Positions 8,316-16,702 of a stretch of 64,000 nucleotides of DNA are shown here, piece after piece (the stretch's first letter is position 1; every line of letters begins with the position of its first letter). The stretch is from contig NZ_JAMAST010000001.1 in assembly GCF_023336505.1 (NCBI RefSeq), positions 248,001 through 312,000 of the forward strand, written 5' to 3'. Made by a program: the position numbers and the translations under genes. The notes below the pieces were generated by a model, which saw only the letters and a list, made by a program, of their open reading frames with translations, was not told the origin of the DNA and made no database searches. This stretch comes from Sporolactobacillus mangiferae (GTDB lineage Bacteria > Bacillota > Bacilli > Bacillales > Sporolactobacillaceae).

Positions 8316-9040
8316 TTTTTTATTTCGTTTATGGATTGGCTACCCTCTCCTTGATCTTTCTGACTATGATGATGACAAAACGTCACATACGCCGCTCAGA
8401 TGAACACCGTCTTGATACATATCAGAAGGATCTGCTTGCCAAGCACTATGATGAAATCCAGAATATCTACCACAAAATGCGCGGCTGGCGCCATGACTAC
8501 CACAACCATATCCAAACGATGAAAGCTCATCTTGCCCTTCATCAAACAGACGAGCTCAAAGCTTATTTGGACATGCTGGATCATGATCTGGAAGCTGTGG
8601 ATACGGTAATAAAAACCGGCAACATCAAACTGGACGCCATTCTGAACAGCAAGCTTTCACTGATCGCAAGCAGCAACATTCAAGTAAATGCCAAAGCCCA
8701 GGTACCCGCCAGACTTACTGTAAACGATGTCGATCTGTGTATCATCATTGGCAACCTGCTTGATAACGCGCTTGAGAGTTGCCGCGCGCTGCTCAGCAAC
8801 CCGCAGCCATTCATCCGCATCTATATCGGCATTTTTAAAAAACAGCTCTACCTTTCCGTAACGAACTCCGCACCGGAAAAGCTCAGAAAAACAGGCATCG
8901 GGCGCTACCTGTCAACAAAAGGCATAGGTCACGGTTTCGGTTTAAAGCGGATTGACACCCTCGTCAGGAAATATGGCGGCTATCTCAACCGCCAAAACGA
9001 GCCCGGCGTATTCGCTACAGAGATTATACTTCCCCTTTAA
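8312..9040 (+). CDS. GHKL-type sensor histidine kinase, short sensor
   Basis: Sensor kinase partner of the LytTR regulator, 242 aa. One hydrophobic segment (about 1-20) is the only membrane anchor, so there is no AgrC-like multi-pass sensor. The phospho-acceptor His61 lies in WRHDYHNHI, the N-box NLLDNALES at about 148-156 and the G-box GIGHGFGLKRI near 215. It is translationally coupled to the regulator by an ATGA overlap. Its last codons (Pro-Leu-stop) form the first bases of a tandem repeat array. The short N-terminus suggests sensing through the membrane or through the neighbouring transporter; that is inference. Confidence 0.9.
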   Translation: MIFYFVYGLATLSLIFLTMMMTKRHIRRSDEHRLDTYQKDLLAKHYDEIQNIYHKMRGWRHDYHNHIQTMKAHLALHQTDELKAYLDMLDHDLEAVDTVIKTGNIKLDAILNSKLSLIASSNIQVNAKAQVPARLTVNDVDLCIIIGNLLDNALESCRALLSNPQPFIRIYIGIFKKQLYLSVTNSAPEKLRKTGIGRYLSTKGIGHGFGLKRIDTLVRKYGGYLNRQNEPGVFATEIILPL

Positions 9041-9540
9041 CTGAGGAGGGGGCGCTGATGAACCCAAATTGTGCTGCCCCTTTAACTGAGGAGGGGGCGC
9101 TGATGAACCCAAATTGTGCTGCCCCTTTATCTGGGGAGGGGCGCAGATAAGCCTAAATTGTGCTGCCCCTTTATCTGGGGAGGGGCGCTGATGAACCCAG
9201 ATTGTGCTGCCCCTTTATCTGGGGAGGGGCGCTGATGAACCCAGATTGTGCTGCCCCTTTAACTGAGGAGGGGGCGCTGATGAACCCAGATTGTGCTGCC
9301 CCTTTATCTGGGGAGGGGCGCTGATGAACCCAAATTGTGCTACCCCTTTAACGAGAGGGCGCAGATGAACCCAGATTGTGCTGCCCCTTTAACTGAGGAG
9401 GGGGCGCTGATGAGCCCAGATTGTGCTGCCCCTTTATCTGGGGAGGGGCGCTGATGAGCCTAAATTGTGCTGCCCCTTTATCTGGGGAGGGGCGCTGATG
9501 AACCCAAATTGTGCTGCCCCTTTAACGAGAGGGCGCAGGT
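9032..9540 (+). repeat. Tandem repeat array, 12 units of 45/44/41 bp
   Basis: Units counted from CCCCTTT start at 9032, 9077, 9122, 9166, 9210, 9254, 9299, 9343, 9384, 9429, 9473 and 9517 (last one partial). There are three unit types: A (45 bp, AACTGAGGAGGGGG), B (44 bp, ATCTGGGGAGGGG) and C (41 bp, AACGAGAGGG), in the order A A B B B A B C A B B C. Each unit can form a small stem such as GCCCCT/AGGGGC, and carries a GGAGGGG followed by ATGAACCC or ATGAGCCC in most copies. The first unit overlaps the kinase stop codon. Nothing similar was seen elsewhere in the window. Confidence 0.95.
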
Positions 9541-9666
9541 GGGACCGGTTATTTATTTCACGCAATAGTCATTAACCGTTCGTGTTTCATTTCGTGCCAT
9601 TCGTGCACATTTAAATCCCTAAAGCAATTCCTGTGCTAATTTTTAGTCATAAGGAGTTGATGTTTC
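9541..9666 (+). promoter_or_regulatory. Upstream region of the ABC operon with TTCGTG repeats
   Basis: TTCGTG occurs at 9579, 9591 and 9600, as GTTCGTG, CATTTCGTG and CATTCGTG. Direct repeats upstream of a transporter operon beside a LytTR regulator could be its operator, but the match to known LytTR sites is weak. No convincing -35/-10 pair was found. AAGGAG at 9650 precedes the first ABC gene. Confidence 0.3.
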
Positions 9667-11511
9667 GTGAGACAATCTGATCAAAAGCCGAGTTACTCGA
9701 CAGTACAAAATATCGGATACGTTCTGAAAAACATGTGGCATTGGAACCGAAAGTTATTTTTCGCTGCGGCCGCGCGTGTTCCTTTCCTTGTTTTTCTTCC
9801 TTTTCTGGGCATCTTTATGCCGAAGCTGGTTATTGATTGCCTGACTGCAAAAGTTAGCCCCTGGCATTTCGCTTCGTTCATCGGCCTCATGACGCTTGCC
9901 ATTCTTGTCTGCAATACGCTCGGTAGATACCTTGATGCCTGGTTGCAATGGAATGTTACCGGTAATCGCATCCATTACATTGAGCTTATGCAGCAAAAGA
10001 TGATGGATACAGATTACGGCAACCTTGAAAGCCCCGAGGGACAAAACAAACGGGAAAAGGCGCATCAGGCAACAAACAGCAATCAAAAAGGAACAGAAGC
10101 GATCATCATGGCGCTCGTTACGCTTGCTGCCAATCTTTTCGGTATCATTCTTTATGGCGGCGTGCTTGCCACGCTTAATCCACTGGTGATTGCCTTTCTG
10201 CTGATCACTGCGCTTACTGGCTTCCTTTTCTCCCGCCACGCGCAGGTCTATGAACACAGCCATAAGGATGATTGGACACCGACCGAAAACAAGCTGGATT
10301 ATCTGATCCGCGAATGCGACGACTATTCAACCGGAAAAGATCTGCGTCTTTATCATATGACCGACTGGTTCGGCGAACGATTCGATGAACTGATGCATGA
10401 TCGGACCACTTGGCTCAAGCGCATTGCACTGCGTCACTATTTTTCCGATGGTGTCGTTGGTATTATGGCACTGTGCCGTGATTGCGCGGCATACGCTTAT
10501 CTCATTTATCTTGTATTGAACAGGCAGTTAACAGTTGCTGATTTTACGCTGTTTTTTGGCACCATTGCCGGATTTTCCACATGGTTGACCGGTCTGACCG
10601 AGCAATTGGCAAAGGTGCAGCATATGAGCCTTGAGATCTGTGATGTCCGTAATTATCTGGATATGAAGGATACATCGAATCGTGGTAAAGGCATTCCACT
10701 TCCATCAAAAGACAGCTGGCCCTGTTCTATCACCTTCGACCATGTTTCCTTCTCTTATCCAGAAAATGATCGGAAAATTCTCGATGATGTCAGTTTTCAT
10801 ATCAATGCCGGAGAAAAAATCGCACTGGTCGGTTTGAACGGTGCCGGAAAAACAACCTGCATCAAATTGCTGTGCGGGTTCTACCAGCCGACATCTGGCC
10901 GCATCATGATCAACGGCAAAGACACAGCTTCTTTTAATCGAGATGCATATTACCAGTTGTTAACGGCCGTTTTTCAGGATATTCATATTCTGCCCGTTTC
11001 GGTTGCCCGTAACATTGTACCGAAACTTGATGAGCCTATCAATGATGAGAAAATGGAGCGCTGCCTGCGCCTGGCAGGTTTTAAAGACAAAATTGACAGT
11101 CTTGAACACGGGCTGGACTCCATGATGGTGAAAGAAGTGCATGAACACGCTGTGCAATTTTCCGGTGGCGAGCTTCAGAAAATGCTGCTTGCACGTGCTT
11201 TGTATAAGGAATCACCAATTCTGATTCTTGACGAACCGACTGCGGCGCTTGATCCCATCTCAGAAAACGAACTCTATCAGCGCTACGGAATATTGGCAGC
11301 CGGGAGAACGTCTCTGTTTATCTCTCACCGCCTGTCCAGCACACGCTTTTGTGATCGGATCATTTTTCTGTCTGATGGAAAAATCGCTGAGTCCGGTACC
11401 CATGATGAACTCATGAAACAGGGCGGAAAGTATGCGGAACTTTTTGCCATCCAAAGTCATTATTATCAAGATCAGCTTCACGGAGAAGCTGCAGGAGGCG
11501 AATCGTTTTGA
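9667..11511 (+). CDS. ABC exporter half-transporter 1 (membrane + ATPase)
   Basis: Type IV-like ABC half-transporter, 614 aa. The N-terminal membrane domain has about six helices between 30 and 310. The nucleotide-binding domain has Walker A GLNGAGKTT near 389, signature FSGGELQKM near 498, Walker B ILILDEPTAALDP near 518 and the H-loop ISHRLSS. All catalytic residues are present. GTG start at 9667 lies about 11 nt behind AAGGAG, a little long. Its stop overlaps the TTG start of the next gene, so the pair probably formed a heterodimer. The substrate cannot be read from sequence; peptides or lipids are usual for such pairs. Confidence 0.9.
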   Translation: MRQSDQKPSYSTVQNIGYVLKNMWHWNRKLFFAAAARVPFLVFLPFLGIFMPKLVIDCLTAKVSPWHFASFIGLMTLAILVCNTLGRYLDAWLQWNVTGNRIHYIELMQQKMMDTDYGNLESPEGQNKREKAHQATNSNQKGTEAIIMALVTLAANLFGIILYGGVLATLNPLVIAFLLITALTGFLFSRHAQVYEHSHKDDWTPTENKLDYLIRECDDYSTGKDLRLYHMTDWFGERFDELMHDRTTWLKRIALRHYFSDGVVGIMALCRDCAAYAYLIYLVLNRQLTVADFTLFFGTIAGFSTWLTGLTEQLAKVQHMSLEICDVRNYLDMKDTSNRGKGIPLPSKDSWPCSITFDHVSFSYPENDRKILDDVSFHINAGEKIALVGLNGAGKTTCIKLLCGFYQPTSGRIMINGKDTASFNRDAYYQLLTAVFQDIHILPVSVARNIVPKLDEPINDEKMERCLRLAGFKDKIDSLEHGLDSMMVKEVHEHAVQFSGGELQKMLLARALYKESPILILDEPTAALDPISENELYQRYGILAAGRTSLFISHRLSSTRFCDRIIFLSDGKIAESGTHDELMKQGGKYAELFAIQSHYYQDQLHGEAAGGESF

Positions 11512-13369
11512 AAGTCCACATTCAGCAATCAAAATTGAAATGGCATTATCTATGGCGCGGTTTAAGATTTATTCATGCCAAAGTGCCTTCCCTGCTCCCG
11601 TCCGTTGCATTGGGTGCGCTGCTGAAAGCGTTCAGTCCTTTTATCACCATCTATTTAACGGCCCGGATCATTGATGAACTATTTGGTGCGCGCTCCGCTG
11701 CTTATCTTGCGTGGCTGGCTGCTGTAACCGTTATTCTGAACTTAATCGTATATCTCCTGCAAAAAGCGATGGAACGCATAAAAGACATGGGGGAATTCCG
11801 ATTGCTCTATTTCGGATCGTTCGAGATGGATCAGTTGATCTTAAACACAGATTACGAGAACGTGGAAAAACCTGATTTTCACCTGAAAAAACAAAAAATT
11901 GACGAAGCAGCCAACATGAACAGGCGCGGTATCTGGCAACTTCCTGAACTGATCAGTTCATTTATCGCTAACCTATGTATTGTTGCTTTTGCTGTGACTC
12001 TGTCCATCCCGTTATTCTTAGCTCTTTCAGTACATTCGGATTCTTTTTTTAATTCGCCGTGGCTGTCTCTGCTTTTTCTTGCTCTGATTCTCTGTTCCTC
12101 CCTTTATTCAGTTCGATCAAACGCCAGGTTCAGCAAATGGGCGTTTCATAAGATGGACGCTATGATGCCAATTAACCGCGCATTTAGCTTCTATGGTCAT
12201 CTGATGCAGGATCATCAATTAGGGAAGGATATCCGAATTTATCAGGAACAAAAATTGATTAAAAAAGCCTATGACGATTTCAACCGGCGAGGAATGGTCT
12301 CGTTTTGCTTTGACATATCCAGACGGCAAGGTCGATTTTGGGCAGGCAGTGCCGCGCTTTCCGCTCTGATCAGCGGATTCGTTTATTTATTCGTCGGCAT
12401 GAAGGCGTTAATCGGATTGATCAGTATCGGGTCAGTTGTGCAGTATGTCGGCGCAATCAGCCAGTTTACAACCGGTTTCTCCGAACTGATTACTTCGGCA
12501 ACCGACATTTGGCAGGATCTTGATTATGTCGAACTCTATTTCAAATTTCTCGACACGCCGAACCCAAAATACAAAGGAACTTTGCCCATTGAGAAACGCA
12601 ATGACAATGAATATGAGATTGAATTTCGAAATGTATCGTTTAAATATCCGGGCTCCGGCATCTATGCCTTAAAAGATCTTTCACTCAAGCTGAAAATCGG
12701 CGAACATTTTGCTGTTGTCGGACGCAACGGTTCAGGCAAAACAACGTTCATCAAACTGCTCACACGACTGTATGATCCACAGGAGGGTAAAATTCTGCTG
12801 AACGGAATCGATATCCAGAAATATGACTACCAGGAATATCTGCAGCTTTTTTCCGTTGTCTTTCAGGATTTCAAACTGTTTGCCTTTTCTGTCGGACAAA
12901 ACGTTGCAGCAGACGTGCATTACGATAAAGAACGTGCGATGGAATGCCTTGACAAGGCCGGCGTTGGTGATCGGATTCGTAAAATGAGCAAAGATCTTGA
13001 TACACCACTTTATAAAATAGATGCAGACGGTGTTGAAATCTCCGGTGGGGAGGCTCAGAAAATTGCCATTGCCCGCGCACTTTATAAGGATGAGATGAAC
13101 CAACCGCGGCACTTGATCCGGTTGCCGAATTTGAGATCTATTCCAAATTCCAGGAAATTGCCAGCGACAAAACCGCGATTTACATCTCGCACCGACTTTC
13201 TTCCTGCCGCTTCTGTGACAATATTTTAGTCTTTGACAAAGGCAGACTGATTCAGAGCGGTAATCATGACGAACTGCTGCAGGATGCGGATGGCCAGTAT
13301 CATCAATTGTGGCAGGCACAGGCACAATATTATCGGGAAAATAAAAAGCATTTAAGAGAGCAGGTATGA
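11508..13369 (+). pseudogene. ABC exporter half-transporter 2, frameshifted at Walker B
   Basis: Second half-transporter of the pair. TTG start at 11508 follows GGAGG and overlaps the previous stop. Membrane domain at about 20-310, Walker A GRNGSGKTT near 405 and signature ISGGEAQKI near 511 are intact. After ALYKD (about 13091) the frame is lost: compared with half-transporter 1, 16 nt are missing where the hydrophobic Walker B strand should be. The original frame ends at 13229 with an unrelated tail. The DEPTAALDP, ISHRLSS and remaining C-terminal codons continue in another frame to a stop at 13367-13369. A GATGAGATGA duplication marks the junction. As read, the product lacks Walker B and the H-loop. 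Confidence 0.88.
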
Positions 13370-13384
13370 GTAGAACTGCTCTCT
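13355..13384. terminator. Hairpin at the end of the ABC operon
   Basis: Perfect 9-bp stem AGAGAGCAG / CTGCTCTCT with a 12-nt loop, overlapping the last codons of the broken ABC gene. There is no T-run on the + strand; on the minus strand a CTTTTTATTTT tract follows a few bases later. It could stop transcription in either direction, better on the minus strand. Confidence 0.45.
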
Positions 13385-13724
13385 GGACCGGGCATTCATG
13401 ATTATCTCCTCCTCATTAAACGGAAAACAAGGCAAACTGATCATAACCACCTGACCCGTTCTCGAATATACTGCATAAGTAAGTGATGGATAGAGGAAAG
13501 CACAGGTTAACGGACGGCATGAGCTTTGCCTGCGAATACAAGAATGGTGTAGCGGCCGCATTGACGTGATCACCTGGTTTGCATGGGTTGTTTCTGGTAT
13601 CTCCGCTGTAACGATTATACTGTGACGCACATGAAGCAGTAAAAGAAACAGATGTGCCGGTAAATCTGCGTTTATTCTTTTTCATTCATCATCAATAAGG
13701 GATGTAAATAAGGAGGTCATCATT
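13385..13724. other. Intergenic region ABC operon-YjcZ gene
   Basis: No gene can be supported on the + strand. On the minus strand a 15-codon frame (13399-13352) follows a strong GAGGAGGAG, described under findings. A sporulation promoter for the downstream YjcZ gene is expected here, but no clear sigma-E/K match was found. Confidence 0.4.
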
Positions 13725-13820
13725 ATGGGTGAATATGCTTACAAATCAGGCAATGGATTTGCATTGATCGTTGTCCTTTTCATTCTGCTGATTATCGTGG
13801 GAACAGCATTTTGCTATTGA
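13725..13820 (+). CDS. YjcZ-family sporulation miniprotein
   Basis: A 31-aa protein: a short Tyr/Gly-containing head (MGEYAYKSGNG), then the highly conserved hydrophobic core FALIVVLFILLIIVG and a short tail ending in FCY. This pattern defines the YjcZ family of small membrane proteins found in spore-formers, where members are sporulation-associated; their molecular function is unclear. AAGGAGGTC precedes the ATG by 8 nt. It stands alone downstream of the ABC genes and is not part of their operon. Confidence 0.9.
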   Translation: MGEYAYKSGNGFALIVVLFILLIIVGTAFCY

Positions 13821-13976
13821 GCACGAACCAACGGAACGGATAACTTTTATTGTTAGCCGCATGGATTAACTCATTCGTGAAAAGTGTGGATTTTTCACAT
13901 CTTTCCGCATGTTGAAAGATCCAGCGGTTCCGCTGAGAATACAGGTGGAGAACGAGCAGTAAAGTTTAACAAAGTG

Positions 13977-14014
13977 AAAAGATCCCCTCCGCACTTTGGC
14001 GAGAGGGGATCTTA
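13977..14014 (-). terminator. Terminator after rplT
   Basis: Minus-strand stem AAGATCCCCTC / GGAGGGGATCTT followed by TTTT, about 15 bp past the rplT stop. Confidence 0.85.
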
Positions 14015-14028
14015 TGCGCTGACAGTCA

Positions 14029-14388
14029 TTATTTCACGACTGCTGTTTTTGCTTTTTCAGCAAGTGTCGCAAATGCAGCTGCATCGTTAACTGCGAGATC
14101 TGCGAGCATCTTGCGATTCACTTCAATACCGGCAACCTTTAACCCATTGATCAGTTTGCTGTAGGATAATCCGTTCAGACGGGCCGCAGCGTTGATACGC
14201 GCGATCCACAGTCTGCGGAAGTTGCGCTTGGTTTGACGGCGGTCACGGTAAGCATAGGTCAGCGATTTGAAGACCTGTTGCTGTGCAACCTTGAATAATT
14301 TATGCTTTGCACCAAAATAGCCCTTCGCTAATTTAAGTACTCTTTTGCGTCTGCGACGGGTCACATATCCGCCTTTAACTCTTGCCAT
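14029..14388 (-). CDS. rplT: 50S ribosomal protein L20
   Basis: L20, 119 aa, full length. Basic N-terminal arm beginning [19 protein letters not shown] and the globular C-terminal domain ([15 protein letters not shown]). L20 binds 23S rRNA early in 50S assembly and, in Bacillus and E. coli, represses its own operon through an infC leader. Last gene of infC-rpmI-rplT, with terminator directly after. Confidence 0.98.
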   Translation of the reverse strand: MARVKGGYVTRRRRKRVLKLAKGYFGAKHKLFKVAQQQVFKSLTYAYRDRRQTKRNFRRLWIARINAAARLNGLSYSKLINGLKVAGIEVNRKMLADLAVNDAAAFATLAEKAKTAVVK

Positions 14389-14475
14389 TATAAAAACCTC
14401 CTAGAATAAGCCGTTCAGTGTTTTCTGAGACTGCCACGAATCGGCATTAAAAATGAATCCTGTTTCGATGAAAAA

Positions 14476-14670
14476 TCAATTATTAATCAGTTTCTTGAGC
14501 TTGTTAGCCAGAGTTGACGTTGTTATCGCGCTCTTATCAAGATTACGTTTTTGCTTGTTCGACTTATGGCTGAACATGTGGCTTGTAAATGCGTGTTCAC
14601 GTTTAAATTTACCGGTACCCGTCTTTTTGAATCGCTTTGCGGCACCTTTGTGTGTTTTCATTTTTGGCAT
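14476..14670 (-). CDS. rpmI: 50S ribosomal protein L35
   Basis: L35, 64 aa, beginning [18 protein letters not shown], strongly basic throughout. It lies between infC and rplT, 75 bp behind infC and 87 bp before rplT, with a GAGGA ribosome site. Confidence 0.97.
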   Translation of the reverse strand: MPKMKTHKGAAKRFKKTGTGKFKREHAFTSHMFSHKSNKQKRNLDKSAITTSTLANKLKKLINN

Positions 14671-14745
14671 GAAAAATCCTCCTCATTGGATCGGTCGCTG
14701 CAGACTGCCGAAATCATCTTCAGGTCGATCCGTTAATAACTTTTC

Positions 14746-15261
14746 TTACTTATCGGCTTTAGGGGCAAGCACAAGAAACATGCTGCGCCCTTCCATCTTC
14801 GGCTTTGCCTCAACAACACTGATATCTGCGCATTCCTCAGCAAGCTTCTCAAGTACCTGCCTGCCAAGATTAGAATGAGTAATCGCACGTCCTCTGAAAC
14901 GAACGGAAGCCTTTACCTTGTCACCTTTTTCAAGAAACTTCTTGGCATTGCGCATTTTCGTATTGAAATCATGTTCTTCAATACTTGGGCTAAGACGAAT
15001 TTCTTTGAGGCTGATGACTTTCTGGTTTTTCCGAGCTTCACGTTCCTTCTTTTGCTGCTCGAAACGGAACTTCCCGTAGTCCATGATCCGGCAAACCGGA
15101 GGCTTAGCGCCCGGAGCAACCATAACCAGGTCAAGATTCACATTCTGGGCCATCACCAATGCTTCGGATTTTGACTTGATACCGATTTGTTCCCCGTTCT
15201 GACCGATCAAACGGACTTGCTGCGCACGGATACCTTCGTTGACAATCATATCTTTGCTAAT
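14746..15261 (-). CDS. infC: Translation initiation factor IF-3, AUU start
   Basis: IF-3 binds the 30S subunit and checks the start codon and initiator tRNA. The best start is ATT at 15261-15259: GGAGGTG lies 7 nt upstream and translation gives (M)[19 protein letters not shown], the family N-terminus, 171 aa. An in-frame ATG at 15291 would place the Shine-Dalgarno sequence inside the gene and is rejected. AUU starts in infC are known in E. coli and Bacillus and allow IF-3 to limit its own synthesis. N-domain (about 1-75), linker rich in Lys/Glu, C-domain (about 85-170; [22 protein letters not shown]). Confidence 0.95.
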   Translation of the reverse strand: MSKDMIVNEGIRAQQVRLIGQNGEQIGIKSKSEALVMAQNVNLDLVMVAPGAKPPVCRIMDYGKFRFEQQKKEREARKNQKVISLKEIRLSPSIEEHDFNTKMRNAKKFLEKGDKVKASVRFRGRAITHSNLGRQVLEKLAEECADISVVEAKPKMEGRSMFLVLAPKADK

Positions 15262-15436
15262 ATCGAGCCACCTCCAAAATAATTTAAGCAAATCGCTGGC
15301 TAAGCAAACATACTAAAAATGCAGGCACAAAAGCGCCCACATTAACAATTCATTCTATGTTTCATACCTGGCAACGGCATTGCTGCGTCGAACAGGTGAG
15401 AAGCCGGGCGCCTCTGCTTTCCTTTTGTTAAACTAC
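15262..15436 (-). promoter_or_regulatory. Long 5' leader of infC-rpmI-rplT, candidate L20 leader
   Basis: About 175 nt separate the predicted transcription start from the infC start. In Firmicutes this position holds an L20-binding leader that terminates transcription. Several short inverted segments are visible, but I could not fit the known consensus by eye. The assignment rests on position. Confidence 0.45.
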
Positions 15437-15442
15437 TGTATT

Positions 15443-15471
15443 ACTGTACCATGAATGATTCTGAATTGCAA
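15443..15471 (-). promoter_or_regulatory. Sigma-A promoter for infC operon
   Basis: Minus strand TTGCAA (15471-15466), 17-bp spacer, TACAGT (15448-15443). Confidence 0.65.
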
Positions 15472-15486
15472 CATCAATACATTCAA

Positions 15487-16071
15487 TTACGCACGGATTT
15501 TATCGTGATGATCCATAAGAAAATCAAAAAGCATGTCGTGACTGACTTTTTCCGCTTCTTTTTTCAACCCAAGCTGTCGCAAAATTTCCAATCCGATCGG
15601 CAAAGCTGTGCCCGCAGCACGCGATGTAATCACTTTCCCGGAGACGACGACCGGGTCTTCGCTGTAAACAGCGTCCTTAATATGATCTCTGAAATCCGGA
15701 TTGCTCGTCGCCGTCTCTCCTCTCAGCACACCGGCACGTTCCAGGGCAATCGGTGCGGCACAAATAGCCGCAACCAGCTTGCCGCTTGCCTTATACTCAC
15801 GAATTAACTGCTGGGCACGCTGATCATCACGGAGTGTTGCTGCCCCTTTTGCTCCCCCGGGCAGATAAATACCGTCAAAATCCAATAAGCCATCACTGTC
15901 GATTGGCACATCCGCTTTAATGACAATATTTCTGGATCCTTCAACCAACAAGGTTGAGGCAAGTGAGCAGAGTACAACCTTAACGCCTCCACGCCGAAGA
16001 ACATCAATGGCTGTCACTGCTTCGGTTTCCTCAAATCCGTCCGCAAGCAAAACAAGAAACGTTTTCATCAC
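15487..16071 (-). CDS. DJ-1/PfpI family protein
   Basis: Class I glutamine amidotransferase-like protein of the DJ-1/YajL/ThiJ group, 194 aa. The N-terminal strand and acidic motif FLVLLADGFEETEAV contains the conserved Glu. The nucleophile elbow is LVAAICAAPIALERAGVL, with the reactive Cys near 105. Members include redox-sensing chaperone/deglycase-like and chaperone proteins; the exact activity is not decidable. GGAGTGAGCGGTG precedes the ATG. It is upstream of the infC promoter on the same strand and looks monocistronic. Confidence 0.9.
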   Translation of the reverse strand: MMKTFLVLLADGFEETEAVTAIDVLRRGGVKVVLCSLASTLLVEGSRNIVIKADVPIDSDGLLDFDGIYLPGGAKGAATLRDDQRAQQLIREYKASGKLVAAICAAPIALERAGVLRGETATSNPDFRDHIKDAVYSEDPVVVSGKVITSRAAGTALPIGLEILRQLGLKKEAEKVSHDMLFDFLMDHHDKIRA

Positions 16072-16137
16072 CGCTCACTCCTTTTTCTTCTGCTGCTATC
16101 GTACCACAACCATACTGGCAATCAAAGCGAAACACCG

Positions 16138-16200
16138 TTACAAAAAGCGTGTCCCCCTTCTATAACGTGCCTGAATTACCGAAGCTGTTTTTACAATCAT
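16138..16200 (-). CDS. Possible 20-aa small protein or leader peptide
   Basis: The frame MIVKTASVIQARYRRGTRFL starts 5 nt behind a near-perfect AAAGGAGGAG and ends 66 bp before the DJ-1 gene. There is no good promoter and no known homologue. It could be an upstream leader peptide for the DJ-1 gene or chance. Confidence 0.3.
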   Translation of the reverse strand: MIVKTASVIQARYRRGTRFL

Positions 16201-16338
16201 TAGAACTCCTCCTTTTATTAGGTTATGATTTTTTGACGAAAGATTCGCAGCAATACTTTAAGATCCTTTGCCGAACCATGATTTTTTTAGAGAATTGGCT
16301 TCTCAGACAAGGTGAGAGCCGCACTATAATAAATAGTA

Positions 16339-16491
16339 TTAATACATATAGCGGCGACACTCGTAGCGCTTATCAAGCATCTGGTTTCTCAGCGCATCAA
16401 TACGAATATGATCTTCATATCGTTCCTGATTCGTTCTCTGTTTCCTGATCGAAACAGTAAAGGTCAGATTAAACAAACTAAAATGCATCAT
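16339..16491 (-). CDS. YrzI-like small protein
   Basis: A 50-aa protein starting MMHFSLFNLTFTVSIRKQR, with an Arg/Glu-rich second half (NQERYEDHIRIDALRNQML). The hydrophobic start, the TVSI-basic turn and the charged helix resemble the YrzI family of small Bacillus proteins of unknown function. AAGGGAGG lies 7 nt before the ATG at 16491. The frame is open further upstream to an ATG at 16572 that has AAAGG 9 nt away, so a 77-aa form is possible. Confidence 0.6.
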   Translation of the reverse strand: MMHFSLFNLTFTVSIRKQRTNQERYEDHIRIDALRNQMLDKRYECRRYMY

Positions 16492-16653
16492 GTCATGGCC
16501 TCCCTTCATGATTAATGACCTGCCTTTAGTCCATGGGTTCATCGTTACTACGCTTGCTGATGCTGATTGCATACTGATCATCCTTTCACTAATTGATTTA
16601 TTGGAAAACGCAAAAATAAAGATAGCTATTTTGCGTTACACCCGAGAGTACAC

Positions 16654-16688
16654 AAAAAACCGCAGAAACAGCTGCTGCCGTTTGCGGT
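16654..16688 (-). terminator. Rho-independent terminator
   Basis: Minus-strand stem ACCGCA...TGCGGT around an inner GGCAGCAGCTG segment, followed by six T residues. It backs up the terminator at 16797 on the far side of a dispersed repeat. Confidence 0.75.
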
Positions 16689-16702
16689 CAATAAAAGAAG
16701 TC

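Noticed and set aside
9032-9540. CRISPR array
   Set aside because: Units are head-to-tail copies with no unique spacers and no cas genes nearby.
13352-13630. 92-codon minus frame as a full gene
   Set aside because: Only its last 15 codons have a ribosome site; the rest has no recognisable features.
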